Origin: Nematostella vectensis
Lineage: Eukaryota > Cnidaria > Anthozoa > Actiniaria > Edwardsiidae
Length of the DNA: 64,000 bases
Assembly: GCF_932526225.1 (NCBI RefSeq)
Contig: NC_064035.1
Location: forward strand, 19,891,969-19,955,968
Reading direction: 5' to 3'
Under the pieces are notes generated by a model that was not told where the DNA came from, searched no databases, and was given only the letters and a program-made list of their open reading frames with translations. The position numbers and the translations under genes are program-made. Shown piece by piece: positions 35,201 to 44,685 of this stretch; position 1 is the first letter of the stretch, and every line of letters starts with the position of its first letter.

Positions 35201-35957
35201 CACGTACTTCCGATGGGATACAGGTGAACCTAACGATAAGCACTATGACCGACTTCTGCCAAGGTGTACTGGCGAGGACTGTGTTCAGATCAAGATGTGG
35301 AACAACACAGTAACTTGGGCTGATCTGGGCTGCGAAACCAAGCTGCCTTACGTCTGCGAAAAGAGTCGAGGTAAGAAATACCGGGAACGGAATAAAAGAA
35401 CCGGTCTAGGGTTAGGAAGTGGTCCGCATAACTAGACTTCCAGGAAATTCATTACCCTCTGCGGTCGCACTCGAGAGATCAAGGCATCCTAAAGCGGCAC
35501 CTGACAATGCATGGTGCATTTAATCTTTTCAGCATTTTTTTCATATCGACAAACTTTTCATTGATGACATTTTCTGTCATGTCATCTTCTCTTTTCTCTC
35601 ATAGAAAAAAATCTCTTATCCAAAATAGAAAGTTGAATGTATCTTAAGCTCCCCTATTAAAGTATACAACCCGCCGATCCTCAATCGTAATTTTAGTCCC
35701 AAGGGGAGGGAAGGGGATCTCTTGTATCCCCTGCTAGACCCCGCCCTACCTGCTGCTCGTGTTCTCCTTGTTTCCTAACCTCCTTCCACTCTACAGATCT
35801 ATATCTCAGCTTCGCCGCGTGGATCGCCATTTCGATGGGTGCAGGTCTCGTGATCAGTATCGTAGCGGCTAGAGGCTACATGGAGATGAAGTCAAAACGA
35901 GGCAAGAAGGAAGTCAAGCAGATGATCAGCGAAGCAACTAAACCAGAGAGCACGTGA
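29227..35957 (+). CDS. Type I membrane receptor: Ig domain + two C-type lectin domains
   Basis: Eight exons: 29227-29299, 30629-30910, 30988-31044, 31371-31512, 32109-32368, 34247-34444, 35152-35370 and 35797-35957; all GT/AG, phases agree, 463 aa. Order: signal peptide 1-23 (LVLFLALFCSRARA); Ig V-like domain about 25-118 (GECVTFKA, ASYAWYKY, RDTAQYQAEV; the second Ig cysteine is replaced by Gln); Cys-rich linker 119-137; C-type lectin domain 1 about 138-271 with WIGLND, EPN and WND motifs and closing FVCE; C-type lectin domain 2 about 272-411 with WIGLND, GEPN, VTWADLGC and YVCEK; one TM segment about 414-435; short basic tail with YMEM (a YxxM motif) next to the membrane. EPN is the mannose-type calcium/sugar motif, so carbohydrate binding is likely for domain 1. 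A role in recognition of microbes or self is inference. Intron 6 and the region after the stop contain repeats of exon ends. Confidence 0.88.
30147..30527. mobile_element. hAT-like MITE, about 380 bp
   Basis: Inverted ends AGGGTCCTGA and TCAGGACCCT flanked by direct TTATTAG on both sides. It interrupts a diverged repeat rich in GGCGCTTATTC motifs. The inside contains repeated CGGGAACGGGATT-like words and a run of about 20 C (30426-30446). No coding capacity. Terminal sequence and flanking repeat suggest the hAT group, but the target duplication length is not clean. Confidence 0.6.
33108..33990. repeat. 18-bp minisatellite, about 49 copies
   Basis: Unit ATCAGGGCCTTAGCACAA with A/G at one site (CACAA or CACGA) and CGTT/CCTT variants. 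The unit is six codons long, so a long false ORF (IRALAQ repeats) runs across it. Lies in intron 5 of the lectin receptor gene. The A/G pattern in the unit forms irregular strings, not a fixed higher-order repeat. Confidence 0.96.
34445..34797 (+). repeat. 74-bp array copied from lectin exon 6 end plus splice donor
   Basis: Five near-identical copies of the last 65 bp of exon 6 (GAGTTCRTGGCATCCATGAT through GCGGAAGCAG) together with the first intron bases gtaattta. Each copy except the last therefore carries a potential donor GCAG|gtaa or GCAG|ataa. The final copy breaks off after GGGCTTAATGACGG. Confidence 0.95.
34835..35105. repeat. TGATGA-rich degenerate microsatellite
   Basis: Irregular GATGATGATT/GATGGTGATGA sequence in lectin intron 6, immediately before exon 7. 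Nothing else seen. Confidence 0.7.
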
Positions 35958-36726
35958 CCAGTGAAGCAACCAAGCCAATGAGCACGTGACCAGTAAAGCA
36001 ACCAAACCAGTGAACACGTGACCAGTGCAGCAACTAAACCTGACAGCACGTGATCAGTGATGCACTTGAACCAGAGAGCACGTGATCAGTGAAGCAACTA
36101 AACAAGAGAGCACGTGATCAGTGAAACAACCAAACCAGTGAGCACGTGACCAGAGAAGCAACTAAACCTGATAGCACGTGATCAGTGAAGCAACTATACC
36201 AGAGAGCACGTGATCAACTCTCGTGATCAGTATCGTATCGGCACGAGGCTACATGGAGATGAAGTCAAAACGAGGCGAGAAGGAAGTCAAGCAGATGATC
36301 AGCGAAGCAACTAAACCAGAGAGTACGTGATCAGTGAAGCAATCAAACCAGAGAGCACGTGACCAGTGCAGCAACTAAACCTGATAGCACGTGATCAGTG
36401 ATGCACTTGAACCAGAGAGCACGTGATCAGTGAAGCAACTAAACAAGAGAGCACGTGATCAGTGAAGCAACCAAACCAGTGAGCACGTGACCAGCGAAGC
36501 AACTAAACCTGATAGCACGTGATCATTGAAGCAACTAAACCAGAGAGCACGTGATCAACTCTCGTGATTAGTATCGTAGCGGCACGAGGCTACATGGAGA
36601 TGAAGTCAAAACGAGGCAAGAAGGAAGTCAAGCAGATGATCAGCGAAGCAACTAAACCAGAGAGCACGTGATAACTGAAGCAACTAAACCAGAGAGTACG
36701 TGATCAGTGAAGCAATCAAACCAGAT
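35958..36726 (+). repeat. Tandem copies of the lectin terminal coding end
   Basis: After the stop at 35955-35957 come about 20 copies of a roughly 33-bp unit (AGCACGTGATCAGTGAAGCA then ACTAAACCAGAG), whose prototype is the last codons of the gene (EATKPEST). Twice, at about 36218-36340 and 36553-36680, a longer copy of the terminal exon reappears (CTCTCGTGATCAGTATCGTA through GATGATCAGCGAAGC), covering the inner TM end and the whole cytoplasmic tail. Confidence 0.92.
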
Positions 36727-37126
36727 AGCACGTGATCAGCGTAGAAAATAGACCACGTGTGGCACGAACTATCTTTGGGTCGAATACTAATAATAATACC
36801 AGTACTATAATTGAGCGTGAAAGGGGAACTGCTGAAGACTTTCAAAATGACATTGATTTTGTTAGGGAGCGGTCATTAATTACTGGAGGGGGGGGAAATA
36901 TGCAACTAAACCAGAGAGTACGTGATCAGTGAAGCAATCAAACCAGATAGCACGTGATCAGCGTAGAAAATAGACCACGTGTGGCACGAACTATCTTTGG
37001 GTCGAATACTAATAATAATACCAGTACTATAATTGAGCGTGAAAGGGGAACTGCTGAAGACTTTCAAAATGACATTGATTTTGTTAGGGAGCGGTCATTA
37101 ATTACTGGAGGGGGGGGGAAATATGT
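36727..37126. repeat. 222-bp tandem duplication ending in a GGTCATTAATTACTGG repeat
   Basis: Two copies 222 bp apart (36732 and 36954) containing ACCACGTGTGGCACGAACTA, an open protein-like stretch (RVARTIFGSNTNNN...) and the end GAGCGGTCATTAATTACTGG followed by a G run. The same 20-bp end is present in reverse at 45511-45530, on the other side of the Polinton. Confidence 0.85.
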
Positions 37127-37600
37127 AGGGGGCTACGTTTTTTTTGACGCAGATTTAGGGGGGCTCACACTTTTTTGGGCTGTCATTAAAGGGGGGGTCA
37201 CATTTTTTTGGGTGTCGGGTTTAAGTCTGGTTTTAATTTAATACGAGCAAGAGAGTCATTGTTGAAAAGAAAATTGTATTCAGTTCACAATGTTTTCTAC
37301 TATTGTATATCTAGTTCCATATTGTTCAGGTACCTCTCTTGTCTTTAAATAAATAAATTTTGAGAAACCTTCTCATGGTTGACAGACAAAGCTGCCCGTT
37401 CAAATCAGTTGAACAAAACCTGGACTCAAATGTCTTTGTTGAAATTGTCGACGACGTAGTCGTTTTCTAGCGATACCAGTATTTGTTGCTTATCTCTGTT
37501 CCACTCTTAAACTAACGAAGTGAAGGTTCATGCTTGGATTAATAGGCAAAATTGCCATACTAGCTGATCTATATTTTAGTAAAGGTTATATTCAGCTACA
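37127..37600. other. Flank with G/T-rich repeat debris
   Basis: 37127-37215 has repeated GGGGGG(C/T)TCACA-TTTTTTTGGG words of the same interspersed family. 37345-37355 has AATAAATAAA on the plus strand, a possible distal polyadenylation signal for the lectin gene. No gene. Confidence 0.4.
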
Positions 37601-37603
37601 CTT

Positions 37604-37748
37604 AGGCTAAGTTCAAACGTCGTATTATCCATGAGCCGTATTCAATGCAAATGCGTGCAAATGGATCAAGTCGATTGTTCCATCTTCCTTTGCAAGCATT
37701 TGCATTGAATACGGCTCATGGATAATCCGACGATTGAACTTAGCCTTA
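37604..37748. mobile_element. Foldback element, about 145 bp
   Basis: Near-perfect inverted repeat: GGCTAAGTTCAAACGTCGTA TTATCCATGAGCC... on the left matches ...GGCTCATGGATAATCCGACG ATTGAACTTAGCC on the right, arms about 57 bp, loop about 27 bp. A non-coding palindromic MITE-type insertion. Confidence 0.8.
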
Positions 37749-37828
37749 GTATGTATATAAAGTCTCTGTGGTTTTATTGAATATGAAAATGTGTGTGTGT
37801 GTGCGGGGGGAATGTTTGGGCGTCCGGT

Positions 37829-37908
37829 TGTAGTATAGTAGTTGGCGGTTCCAGACCACTATCACAAAAGTGAAAGTGATCTTGAACCAAGCCAACTGCT
37901 ATACTACT
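37829..37908. repeat. Short inverted repeat just outside the Polinton
   Basis: GTAGTATAGTAGTTGG pairs with CCAACTGCTATACTAC (one mismatch) around a 48-bp loop that itself contains an inner imperfect inverted repeat (TGGTTC../..GAACCA type). Could be a tiny insertion or a structured Polinton flank. Confidence 0.6.
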
Positions 37909-37913
37909 GCCGT

Positions 37914-38176
37914 GTGACAGGAACCGCTGTATGGAAACTGCCGATGGAATCCACTGTGTGGAAACTGTTGATGGCATTCATTTTATGGAAACTCCCCTTT
38001 TTTTATTTCATGGAGACTATATGTTATTTTTAGTTTTATTTTTTCATGCGGTGTGTGCTGGTTTCATTTTATGATACAATCCTATGGTTACGGCTGTTGC
38101 GTGACATTCTTTGAATTTTAATTCTTAGGAGCGAGTCAGGGGATTCCCCGCAGGCGAGTCTGGGCATGTCTAATGT
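37914..38176 (+). repeat. Polinton terminal inverted repeat, left
   Basis: Matches the reverse complement of 45187-45429 at roughly 80% (for example GCGGTGTGTGCTGGTTTCAT and GGTTACGGCTGTTGCGTGAC). The outer part contains several imperfect copies of TATGGAAACT. Just inside, GGCGAGTCTGGGCATGTCTA recurs about three times up to 38265. Confidence 0.85.
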
Positions 38177-38310
38177 ATTTAGGGACTCTCCCGCTGGCGA
38201 GTCTAGGCATGTCTATTGTATTCAGGTATAGGGACTTTCCCGCTGACAGGTCTGGGCATGACTACTACTATTCTAGGGGTTATTTTTAAATTACTTTCGG
38301 TGCGTTTGGA

Positions 38311-38484
38311 CTATTGGGAGTCGTATTCAAGTGAGTCGTACTCTGATTCGCTTGGTTCATAGTCGGAGTCGCTTGTATCACTGTCTGACAAATCTGACGA
38401 TTCAGACTTGGTCTCCTCGTATATGGTCTATAGGTCGTTGGTTGGCATTTCCTCTGGTTTATAATCTGTCGTCTTATCGCTCAT
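38311..38484 (-). pseudogene. Polinton-borne acidic Ser/Asp-rich ORF, interrupted
   Basis: From an ATG at 38484 a 58-codon frame runs to TAG at 38311 and encodes a Ser/Asp/Glu/Tyr-rich acidic tail (SESSDLSDSDTSDSD). A TAG at codon 19 interrupts it. The base pattern (alternating TCN/GAY codons without other stops) and its place next to the terminal repeat argue for a former gene. No family recognised. Confidence 0.45.
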
Positions 38485-38750
38485 ATGCTTTTGGTAAGTA
38501 AGTTGGTTTTAAGTAGTTTGCGTATATTAAAAATATTGCTCAAATATGCTAATGCGTTGAGGTTCTATACCTTCTCCAAACTGGTGGATGCCGGTATTTG
38601 TCAAGTAGAGATTCATCTGTCAAATGGGTGATCGGGGTAATTGTCTGATCTTATAGTGCCCGTAGGCTAAACTTTTGATTCCGTTTTTTGATATATACCT
38701 TTTATCATCGAAACAGCTGAATGACACTATTGATTTCGTAGCTTCCTAAC

Positions 38751-40140
38751 TTATGGTTTTGGCTTCTGATGGTCTTCATTTTGTGGTGCTTCTGTCTGTC
38801 GTCCATTAATGTCATGCTTGATGTTACTCTTGGTCACATTCTTTTTGAATCCCTTTGCTGTCGTTCCTCCTGATTGGTCGTCTTTTATATAACTGTACAA
38901 CATCTTTGATTGTAGTCCAACAAACTCGCAGATCGGGATTCCTGTGGCCTCGTCTTTGAACTTGCCGATGACTTTTTTGTTTGTTGGAGTATGTCGAGCT
39001 CTTTGGTTAGTCACTATTGTCTAATCTGTCTTTTTCGTTCCAGAAATCTTGATACACGTCTTCTATCTCTATCTCGTAGGTCAGACTGTCTGTATCGGTG
39101 AATAGTAGCCTCGCCTTGTCTCCGTACTTCTCTTTGATGTAGTTGAAGTGGAAGTCGCACATCAGTACCTTCCTGAGGTCTAGGATGCACATGCCCACGT
39201 AGGCCGGCCTGTTTAGGGCCGGCCTTGTTGAATATCTTACTACTCACATATGAGGGCTTGCTGACCAGTTTGAGTAGTTTCTTCTCGACAGTCACCAATC
39301 GAACGCCTACCCTTTTTCGTAGGTTCTCCATAGTCTTTTCGAATACGCTGTTGTTCATCAGTTTGAAGAAAACTTTCTCGAATGAGTTTTTGGCGTTCTT
39401 ACGTTTTTCAGTGTTGAAGTCTATGTACTGCTTTAGCCATGGGGACTGGTCGAACTCTAGCACTCGATGGACTTTGGTCACTTTTAGGCCTAGGTCTGTG
39501 TATAGTTGGAGGTTCCTGTAGTGTAGTACGTACTTCTCTTTGTCTTTTAAGGTGGGGATCAGTTTGGGGACGAGACCTGTTTGTATTCTGTATTTTGTTG
39601 CTGTCTTGTTGCAATAGTCTGACAGCATGTCTTTTTGCACGTTCATTCTTTCAGCAGCTAGTGGGTAGTCGTTATGCAGGTCGTGTAGGTTTTGAGGGTA
39701 CTCTGGACGTCCAGTATCAGTCACTACTCTCGCTTTACTTAGCTAGGGTCAATTTTTCGATTCTCTTCTCTGTCATTGATTTGAATCCACCATTGGGTAG
39801 GTATTGGCTCATAGCCCATCCGTACAGGTTGTTCGCGTCGGGGTACATGAAGTACTTTGAGGGCGCCCTCTCATCGTACGATTCAGTGTACTTGTTGTTA
39901 GCGTTGCCATATCTGTTGGCTATATATGATATACCACCCCTCATACCTTTTTCAATGAATTAAAACATATTGATGTCTATCATGAGTTCTAGCTTGATGT
40001 CGGTCATCTCTAGCATAGAGTCCCATGGGAGGCCTGGGGATGTAAAGTAGTTGCATGACATGTTTTCCTGAAGTTCTCAAACACATCAGCCAGCAGTAGG
40101 ATATCGGACTCAAGGTACAAGTCGTGGTAGTCACCCATAC
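38751..40140 (-). pseudogene. Family B DNA polymerase (Polinton PolB), fragmentary
   Basis: Replicative, protein-primed-type polymerase of Polinton/adintovirus elements, here broken. In order on the minus strand: an exonuclease-domain remnant with the YHDLYLESDILLLADVF block (40140-40050, frameshifted), motif A as DANNLYGWAMSQYLP (about 39850-39800), motif B as KLMNNSVFEKTMENLRKR (about 39365-39310), and motif C as FTDTDSLTYE (about 39100-39070), then the thumb end (ICEFVGLQSKM). The frame shifts at about 39970, 39730, 39235 and 39010. Motif B has Glu where the family has Gly (FGKTM). The N-terminal half is absent; the nested transposon begins right at the 5' break. Confidence 0.85.
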
Positions 40141-40145
40141 ATTTA

Positions 40146-41785
40146 AACACGAAGGCGCGGTATAAAAGGGCCTAAGCCCCCGCCCTCATTTTTCAAATGG
40201 AGAGAAAGTCCAACATGGCGGCCATTACCGTTACGAGCCCAGTCAATAAAGAATGCCCCCAAATCTAATAATTTGATATCAAACGGATAAATTATTTCCC
40301 AAATGAAAGAAAAGATATGTTTGATTTGTACCTCAAGCCTTTCTTGGCAACGAGAAATTCATCTTTGTCTTAGAATGCGTACATTTACGGCGCGATTTCA
40401 AATCTCCCGCCTTCCCCTCGACGCCATTTTTGGAATGCTTACCTTCACGACCCTCCTAGGGAAGGATTTGGTGAGCTTGGGCCAGCAATGACCAGTTATT
40501 GCTTAGCAGTCTATCCTAAGGGATTATGCGTGCAACGGGGTGCAAGCGGAGCTACATTTTGCCATTCTTAGCGTGTTTAGAAAACGTTTCGGTGAGCGAC
40601 TTTGCCTCATTTTTTCGCACTTTTCTAGGCCGGTAGCATTCGTATTTCAATCAGACATTCGGTGAAATAATGAAGAGCATTGTACTCTGGAATGAAGATC
40701 CTAAAATGGAGAGAAGAGCAAAGGAAGACAGGAAGAAAAGACATTGCAGAAAATTATCTGTGTTTTTGTAAGTTCTGTTGAAATAGCACACAACAAAGCA
40801 TGATATTAGAACTAAACATATTCTTAAGCAGCAAACATCATAATATTTTATTATTTATAAGTCACTTTACAGCTGTAGTGTAAGAGGACACTTCAGTAAA
40901 ACTAATCCTAGTGAAACAATTATGTCTACTTGTTGCTGCGACAGGTGTAAAACAAAAATGCAAAGTGTGCCTATCTGCTGTTGTACATATGTTTAAGAAT
41001 TAGCCAAAAATCCATAAAGTGTTTTGACATTTACCTGAGCAGAATGAAAATTTGGTGTAGTGGGCAGGTCAGGGGATGTTGAAGTTGACTTCTACTTTGA
41101 CAGAAAGTCAATTTGTCAAGATTTATCTTTATTATCTTTTTACCAAATTTAATAGTTGATCAATACATGTTTACCATGGTCAGGCTTTGGCAACTGACCC
41201 AAGTTCCATAAGATATTTCAGCATCATCCAGGGAATGGCAAATGAAACTCTGATATTACATTATCTAGGGTGGTCATTACCTTTCTCTGGTGCCATCCTG
41301 CTGTTAGTACCAGACTTCTCAATCCAGAAGATAAAGAAAGGCTAAGGGAATTTGTCAACTTCTGCATTTTCTAGCAAAACAGAGTTTCCCCGCTACTTTA
41401 AGTACCTATAAGCTTTTGATGACTAATTTAAATCCTGTTTTATGAGTTCTAAAGCTATGAAAAGTACATTTTAGGCAATAAAAACTCACCTTTTTTCGAG
41501 GTTTGAAATTGTTGTTTTCTGGTCATGAGTTTGCCAACGATTTTTTGCTTAAATCACGATGGCTTCGTAGCTTTATTTCTATTCCTTTTTTTTACATTTT
41601 CTATCGGACTAGAAGGTAGAGTTGGCATTTTTATAAATCAGGAAGCGCTTTGAAACCTCTCCCCTCTGCATTTTGTACTTGACTCGGGCCGCCATCTTGA
41701 ATTTGATCCTCACTCCACGGCGGTTGATTGACAAATGAGCCGATGCTTCCCTAGGAAGCGGCCTTTTATACCGCGCCTTCGTGTT
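40146..41785. mobile_element. TA-flanked DNA transposon nested in the Polinton
   Basis: 1640 bp with inverted ends AACACGAAGGCGCGGTATAA (continuing AAGG) on the left and the matching reverse complement on the right, each flanked by TA. TA duplication suggests Tc1/mariner-type or similar mobilisation. No transposase is encoded; instead the plus strand holds a two-exon gene (40670-40996). Both subterminal regions carry ATGGCGGCC words in inverted orientation. Confidence 0.8.
40670..40996 (+). CDS. Small Cys-rich protein carried by the nested transposon
   Basis: Exon 1 (40670-40767) runs from ATG to TTTTT|gtaagt, exon 2 (40873-40996) follows tttacag and ends TAA; phases match and give 73 aa. 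The N-terminal half is strongly basic (ERRAKEDRKKRHCRK), the C-terminal half is Cys-rich (STCCCDRCKTKMQSVPICCC). The CxC/CxxC..CCC pattern resembles the C-terminal Cys-rich domain seen in P2X7-like and related cnidarian proteins, but this is a weak resemblance. An upstream acceptor (cttttctag at about 40621-40629) suggests a spliced leader exon. It may be a host-gene fragment captured by the transposon or an element-specific protein. Confidence 0.45.
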
Positions 41786-42526
41786 TATTATCCCCAATGT
41801 TGTCTAATGTACTGAAAAACAACTTTATTGACTTTAAACGTGATTTCTGTAAAACTGCAGATTTAACGAAAGGTCAACTGCCAACATTTATATCTTGAAC
41901 AGCTTTTAAAATTTCTTCCGCAATTTTTCAGCATTTGCTTATGATATAGTAACCTACAGGATGAGTGATTTTGTTTTGAAGATTTTCAAATTAACAATTT
42001 TTTGTAAGAAAGTTAATAATTAACTCAATCAGATCATTCTCAGAGCAAATATATTAATGGTTCCAAAATTCCATTTCACTCATCCTGTGGTAATGCCAAT
42101 TGTGCATGCTTTCACGTGGTTTAATTGTAAAAAAGCAAAATACTGCACCCAAGAGAAATGTTGGCGTCCAGATACTTAGTATTTCATAGTTCTAGGTAAA
42201 CGTTTAATAATTAACTGTATTTTGAATAAATTATCCATTAACCCAATCAATTCCCATCCTGGTACTATGGGCAATATAGATATACTATTAATACTTCAGT
42301 TGACACAGTAAATCCATGCTTTAGAGCTTATTCAAAATCGCCCTTAATTTGATGAGAATGTGACTGTAATCCCCCCTTAAAACCTTTCACTTATATCAAA
42401 CTAGCCAAAACAAAGCATAGATAAACTTTTAAATTCTGAAAAGGGAATTCGAATTTTCTACAAAATTTTGAAAATTTTCCTGGCCGCGCGAAAGGAGATG
42501 CGCTAACTTTATTCCAATAAATACCA
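41786..42526. other. Polinton interior, no gene recognised
   Basis: AT-rich, no long frame on either strand. It should contain upstream PolB sequence if the element were intact, but none can be read, so this part is either deleted or too diverged. Confidence 0.4.
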
Positions 42527-43520
42527 ATACAGGTATATTAGGATAATATACAAAGTAGGTTGGCTTATATGCCTATCCTCTATTCATAATATTTAATTAC
42601 ATCATCACAAAATTTCAGGACTAGGCTATTAATGGAGTCATCTGTTAAGCTCATAATATATAAAAAAAGGTCTTTTGGCCTTAACAGTTTGAAAGAGTTA
42701 TTGATTGCAAATAGATCATTAAAAAATACTCGACGTACATCATTGACATAGTCGCATTCCATTAAGGTATGGTACTCATCCCCAACCTTATTTTTTTCAC
42801 ATTTTTCACAAATCCTTAATTCATAAGGTAAATTTTTATAGCGGCCTGTTTCAATTGCTAGTTTGTGTGCCGAGACACGCAATCTAGTCATAGATTGTCG
42901 GCGTCTAACATTAGCTTCTGATAAATATTTTTCTAGTTTAAAATTTGTCTTGATCTTGCAATAAGTGCGTAGCTTTCAACTATTTTGATTTAACTGTGCC
43001 TGGGTTCTCCAAAATGTTGCATAACTTTTATATAGTACTTTCTTAATATATTTTCCTAGGGTATGAATTTGTAGGCCTTCAATATCTATTTCCTGTAGTG
43101 TCTTTAAATCACACCAAGCAAATAGGGAATTGATAAACCTTACAGGGACATTAGATGTTGAAGAAAGGCTGATCTTCGCCGTTTCCCCCACTAAGGTGTT
43201 TTCATATATCCTACTTTTTATTCGGCACCAATATTTTGCCACCAGGGAAGAAATTTGTACTATTAGTGGGGCTTTTCCCAGTTCTCCATATATAGTTAAA
43301 TTTGTAGTTTTTGAGTGGACTCCTAGTATACACTTGAAAAACTTCAGTTGTAGTTTTTCGAAATCATTGGATACTTTGAAAAATTTAGTCTTAAAAATTT
43401 CATACGATGAAGCCCTTCCTAAAAGGCATGTACCCCAAATTTCACAACCGTACAGTAACCCTGGTACAACGGGTGACGAAAACAATTTCAACAGTACTTG
43501 TATTGACACATTTTCAACAT
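42527..43520 (-). mobile_element. 5'-truncated LINE tail inserted in the Polinton
   Basis: Minus-strand C-terminal end of a non-LTR retrotransposon polyprotein: VVPGLLYGCEIWG, FEKLQLKFFKCILGVHSKT and YGELGKAPL (43480-43270), then after a frame break RLRVSAHKLAIETGRY and a CX2CX9HX4C zinc knuckle (42890-42760). The 5' truncation and A/T-rich 3' end are typical. It is a different family from the CR1-like element at 8042-11690. Confidence 0.8.
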
Positions 43521-43529
43521 TTGACAGAC

Positions 43530-43687
43530 GGAGATGGGGTGCTAACGGAACCGTCCTACACTTTAACACCGAGACGGGTGCTAACCCAGCGCTTCTCACA
43601 AGCAATGTAATGTGTGAGGAGCTATCCGGCGATGTCGAATACATGTACGATAGCCAAAAACAAGTAACGTACATCGAGATTATCTAA
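43530..43687 (+). pseudogene. 3' fragment of a plus-strand Polinton gene
   Basis: Open frame up to TAA at 43685-43687, immediately before the next plus-strand gene, ending DSQKQVTYIEII. The upstream part is replaced by the LINE tail. Position just ahead of the hydrophobic-core gene suggests a virion-protein gene, but no motif confirms it. Confidence 0.3.
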
Positions 43688-43699
43688 CCATATAATAAA

Positions 43700-44232
43700 A
43701 TGGACAACATTTACGAAGCAAAACCACACGAGGTGGCCAAATTTACCCAACCATCCCAACCGAGAAAGACAATGGTAAAAGTTTCAGACTACAACAAATC
43801 TGTTCTATTAAGAACTCTATTAGCGCGAACCTCGAACACCACCAAAGAGTTAGGAAAAAGTACGCGAAGTCCCGGTCGATTATAAACAAAATAGCTATCG
43901 GGTCAGGCTCTCTCTCAGTAGCCCTATCATCTGGGGCATTGGGGACAGGGCTGATTGGGGTTGGGATCCCTGTGGCTGTACCTTTAGGAGTTCTGTCAGG
44001 TGTTAGTGCTATTGTTTCAACAGTGACGGCATCAGTTTCTAAAAGGCTATCGAAAAATGTACAGAAACACGCAGACATCGTGATGCTAGCTAAATCTAAG
44101 TTGAGTTCAATCGATGACCTTATTAGTAAAACATTGACCGACAACCAAATATCCTCGGACGAATTCAATCTCATTATCAAAGAGGCTGAAAAATATAATG
44201 AAATGAGAGTCGATACGGTAAAAGGTATATAA
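43700..44232 (+). pseudogene. Polinton hydrophobic-core protein, one frameshift
   Basis: Starts at ATG 43700 (MDNIYEAKPHEVAKF) in frame 2; from about 43800 the coding signal continues in frame 1 to TAA at 44230-44232. The body has a Gly/Val-rich membrane-like segment (LGTGLIGVGIPVAVPLG) followed by helical charged sequence (KLSSIDDLISKTL, ISSDEFNLI). Proteins of this type recur beside Polinton genes in cnidarian genomes; the function is unknown. Gene order next to a VLTF3-like gene supports the Polinton assignment. Confidence 0.6.
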
Positions 44233-44417
44233 ACGCTCACCTCAGTTGAGAGAAAAAAAAAAAAGCGAGGACCATATCTGAGAACAAATTATGGTAGAAG
44301 AGAGACAAACTAAACAAAACTTAAGCATAAGGTTTTATTATGATAAGACCCCATATGGGAAGCATATACATGTCTGTGACGATAAGTGATCACTTCGTCT
44401 CCACACGTTCAGTTATA
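44233..44417. other. Convergent gap in the Polinton
   Basis: Between the plus-strand hydrophobic-core gene and the minus-strand VLTF3-like gene. Poly-A run at 44254-44264, no ORF. Confidence 0.4.
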
Positions 44418-44685
44418 AACTCACTATTATGAATGTACGTCCTACCAGTGATCACAAACCTGTCTCCACAACTTCTCATAATATCTCAGTGTTTTAGGAC
44501 TGATATAATTTATACATTGTCTCATACTCTGCTTTTCGTCTTTCAATTGAAAACTCACTATCATGAATGTACGTCCTCCCAGTGATCACAAACCTCTCTC
44601 CACAACTTCTCATAATATCTCAGTGTTTTAGGACTGATATAATTTATACATTGTCTCATACTCTGCTTTTCGTCTTTCAATTGAA
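44418..44685. repeat. 134-bp direct duplication of the VLTF3-like gene end
   Basis: 44418-44551 repeats 44552-44685 (shared CACAACTTCTCATAATATCT and TTTAGGACTGATATAATTTA), copying the coding 3' end of the minus-strand gene downstream of its stop. Confidence 0.9.

Noticed and set aside
43130-43687. 185-codon plus-strand ORF
   Set aside because: Mostly antisense of the LINE tail (minus-strand coding is clear); only the last 50 or so codons may be a Polinton fragment.
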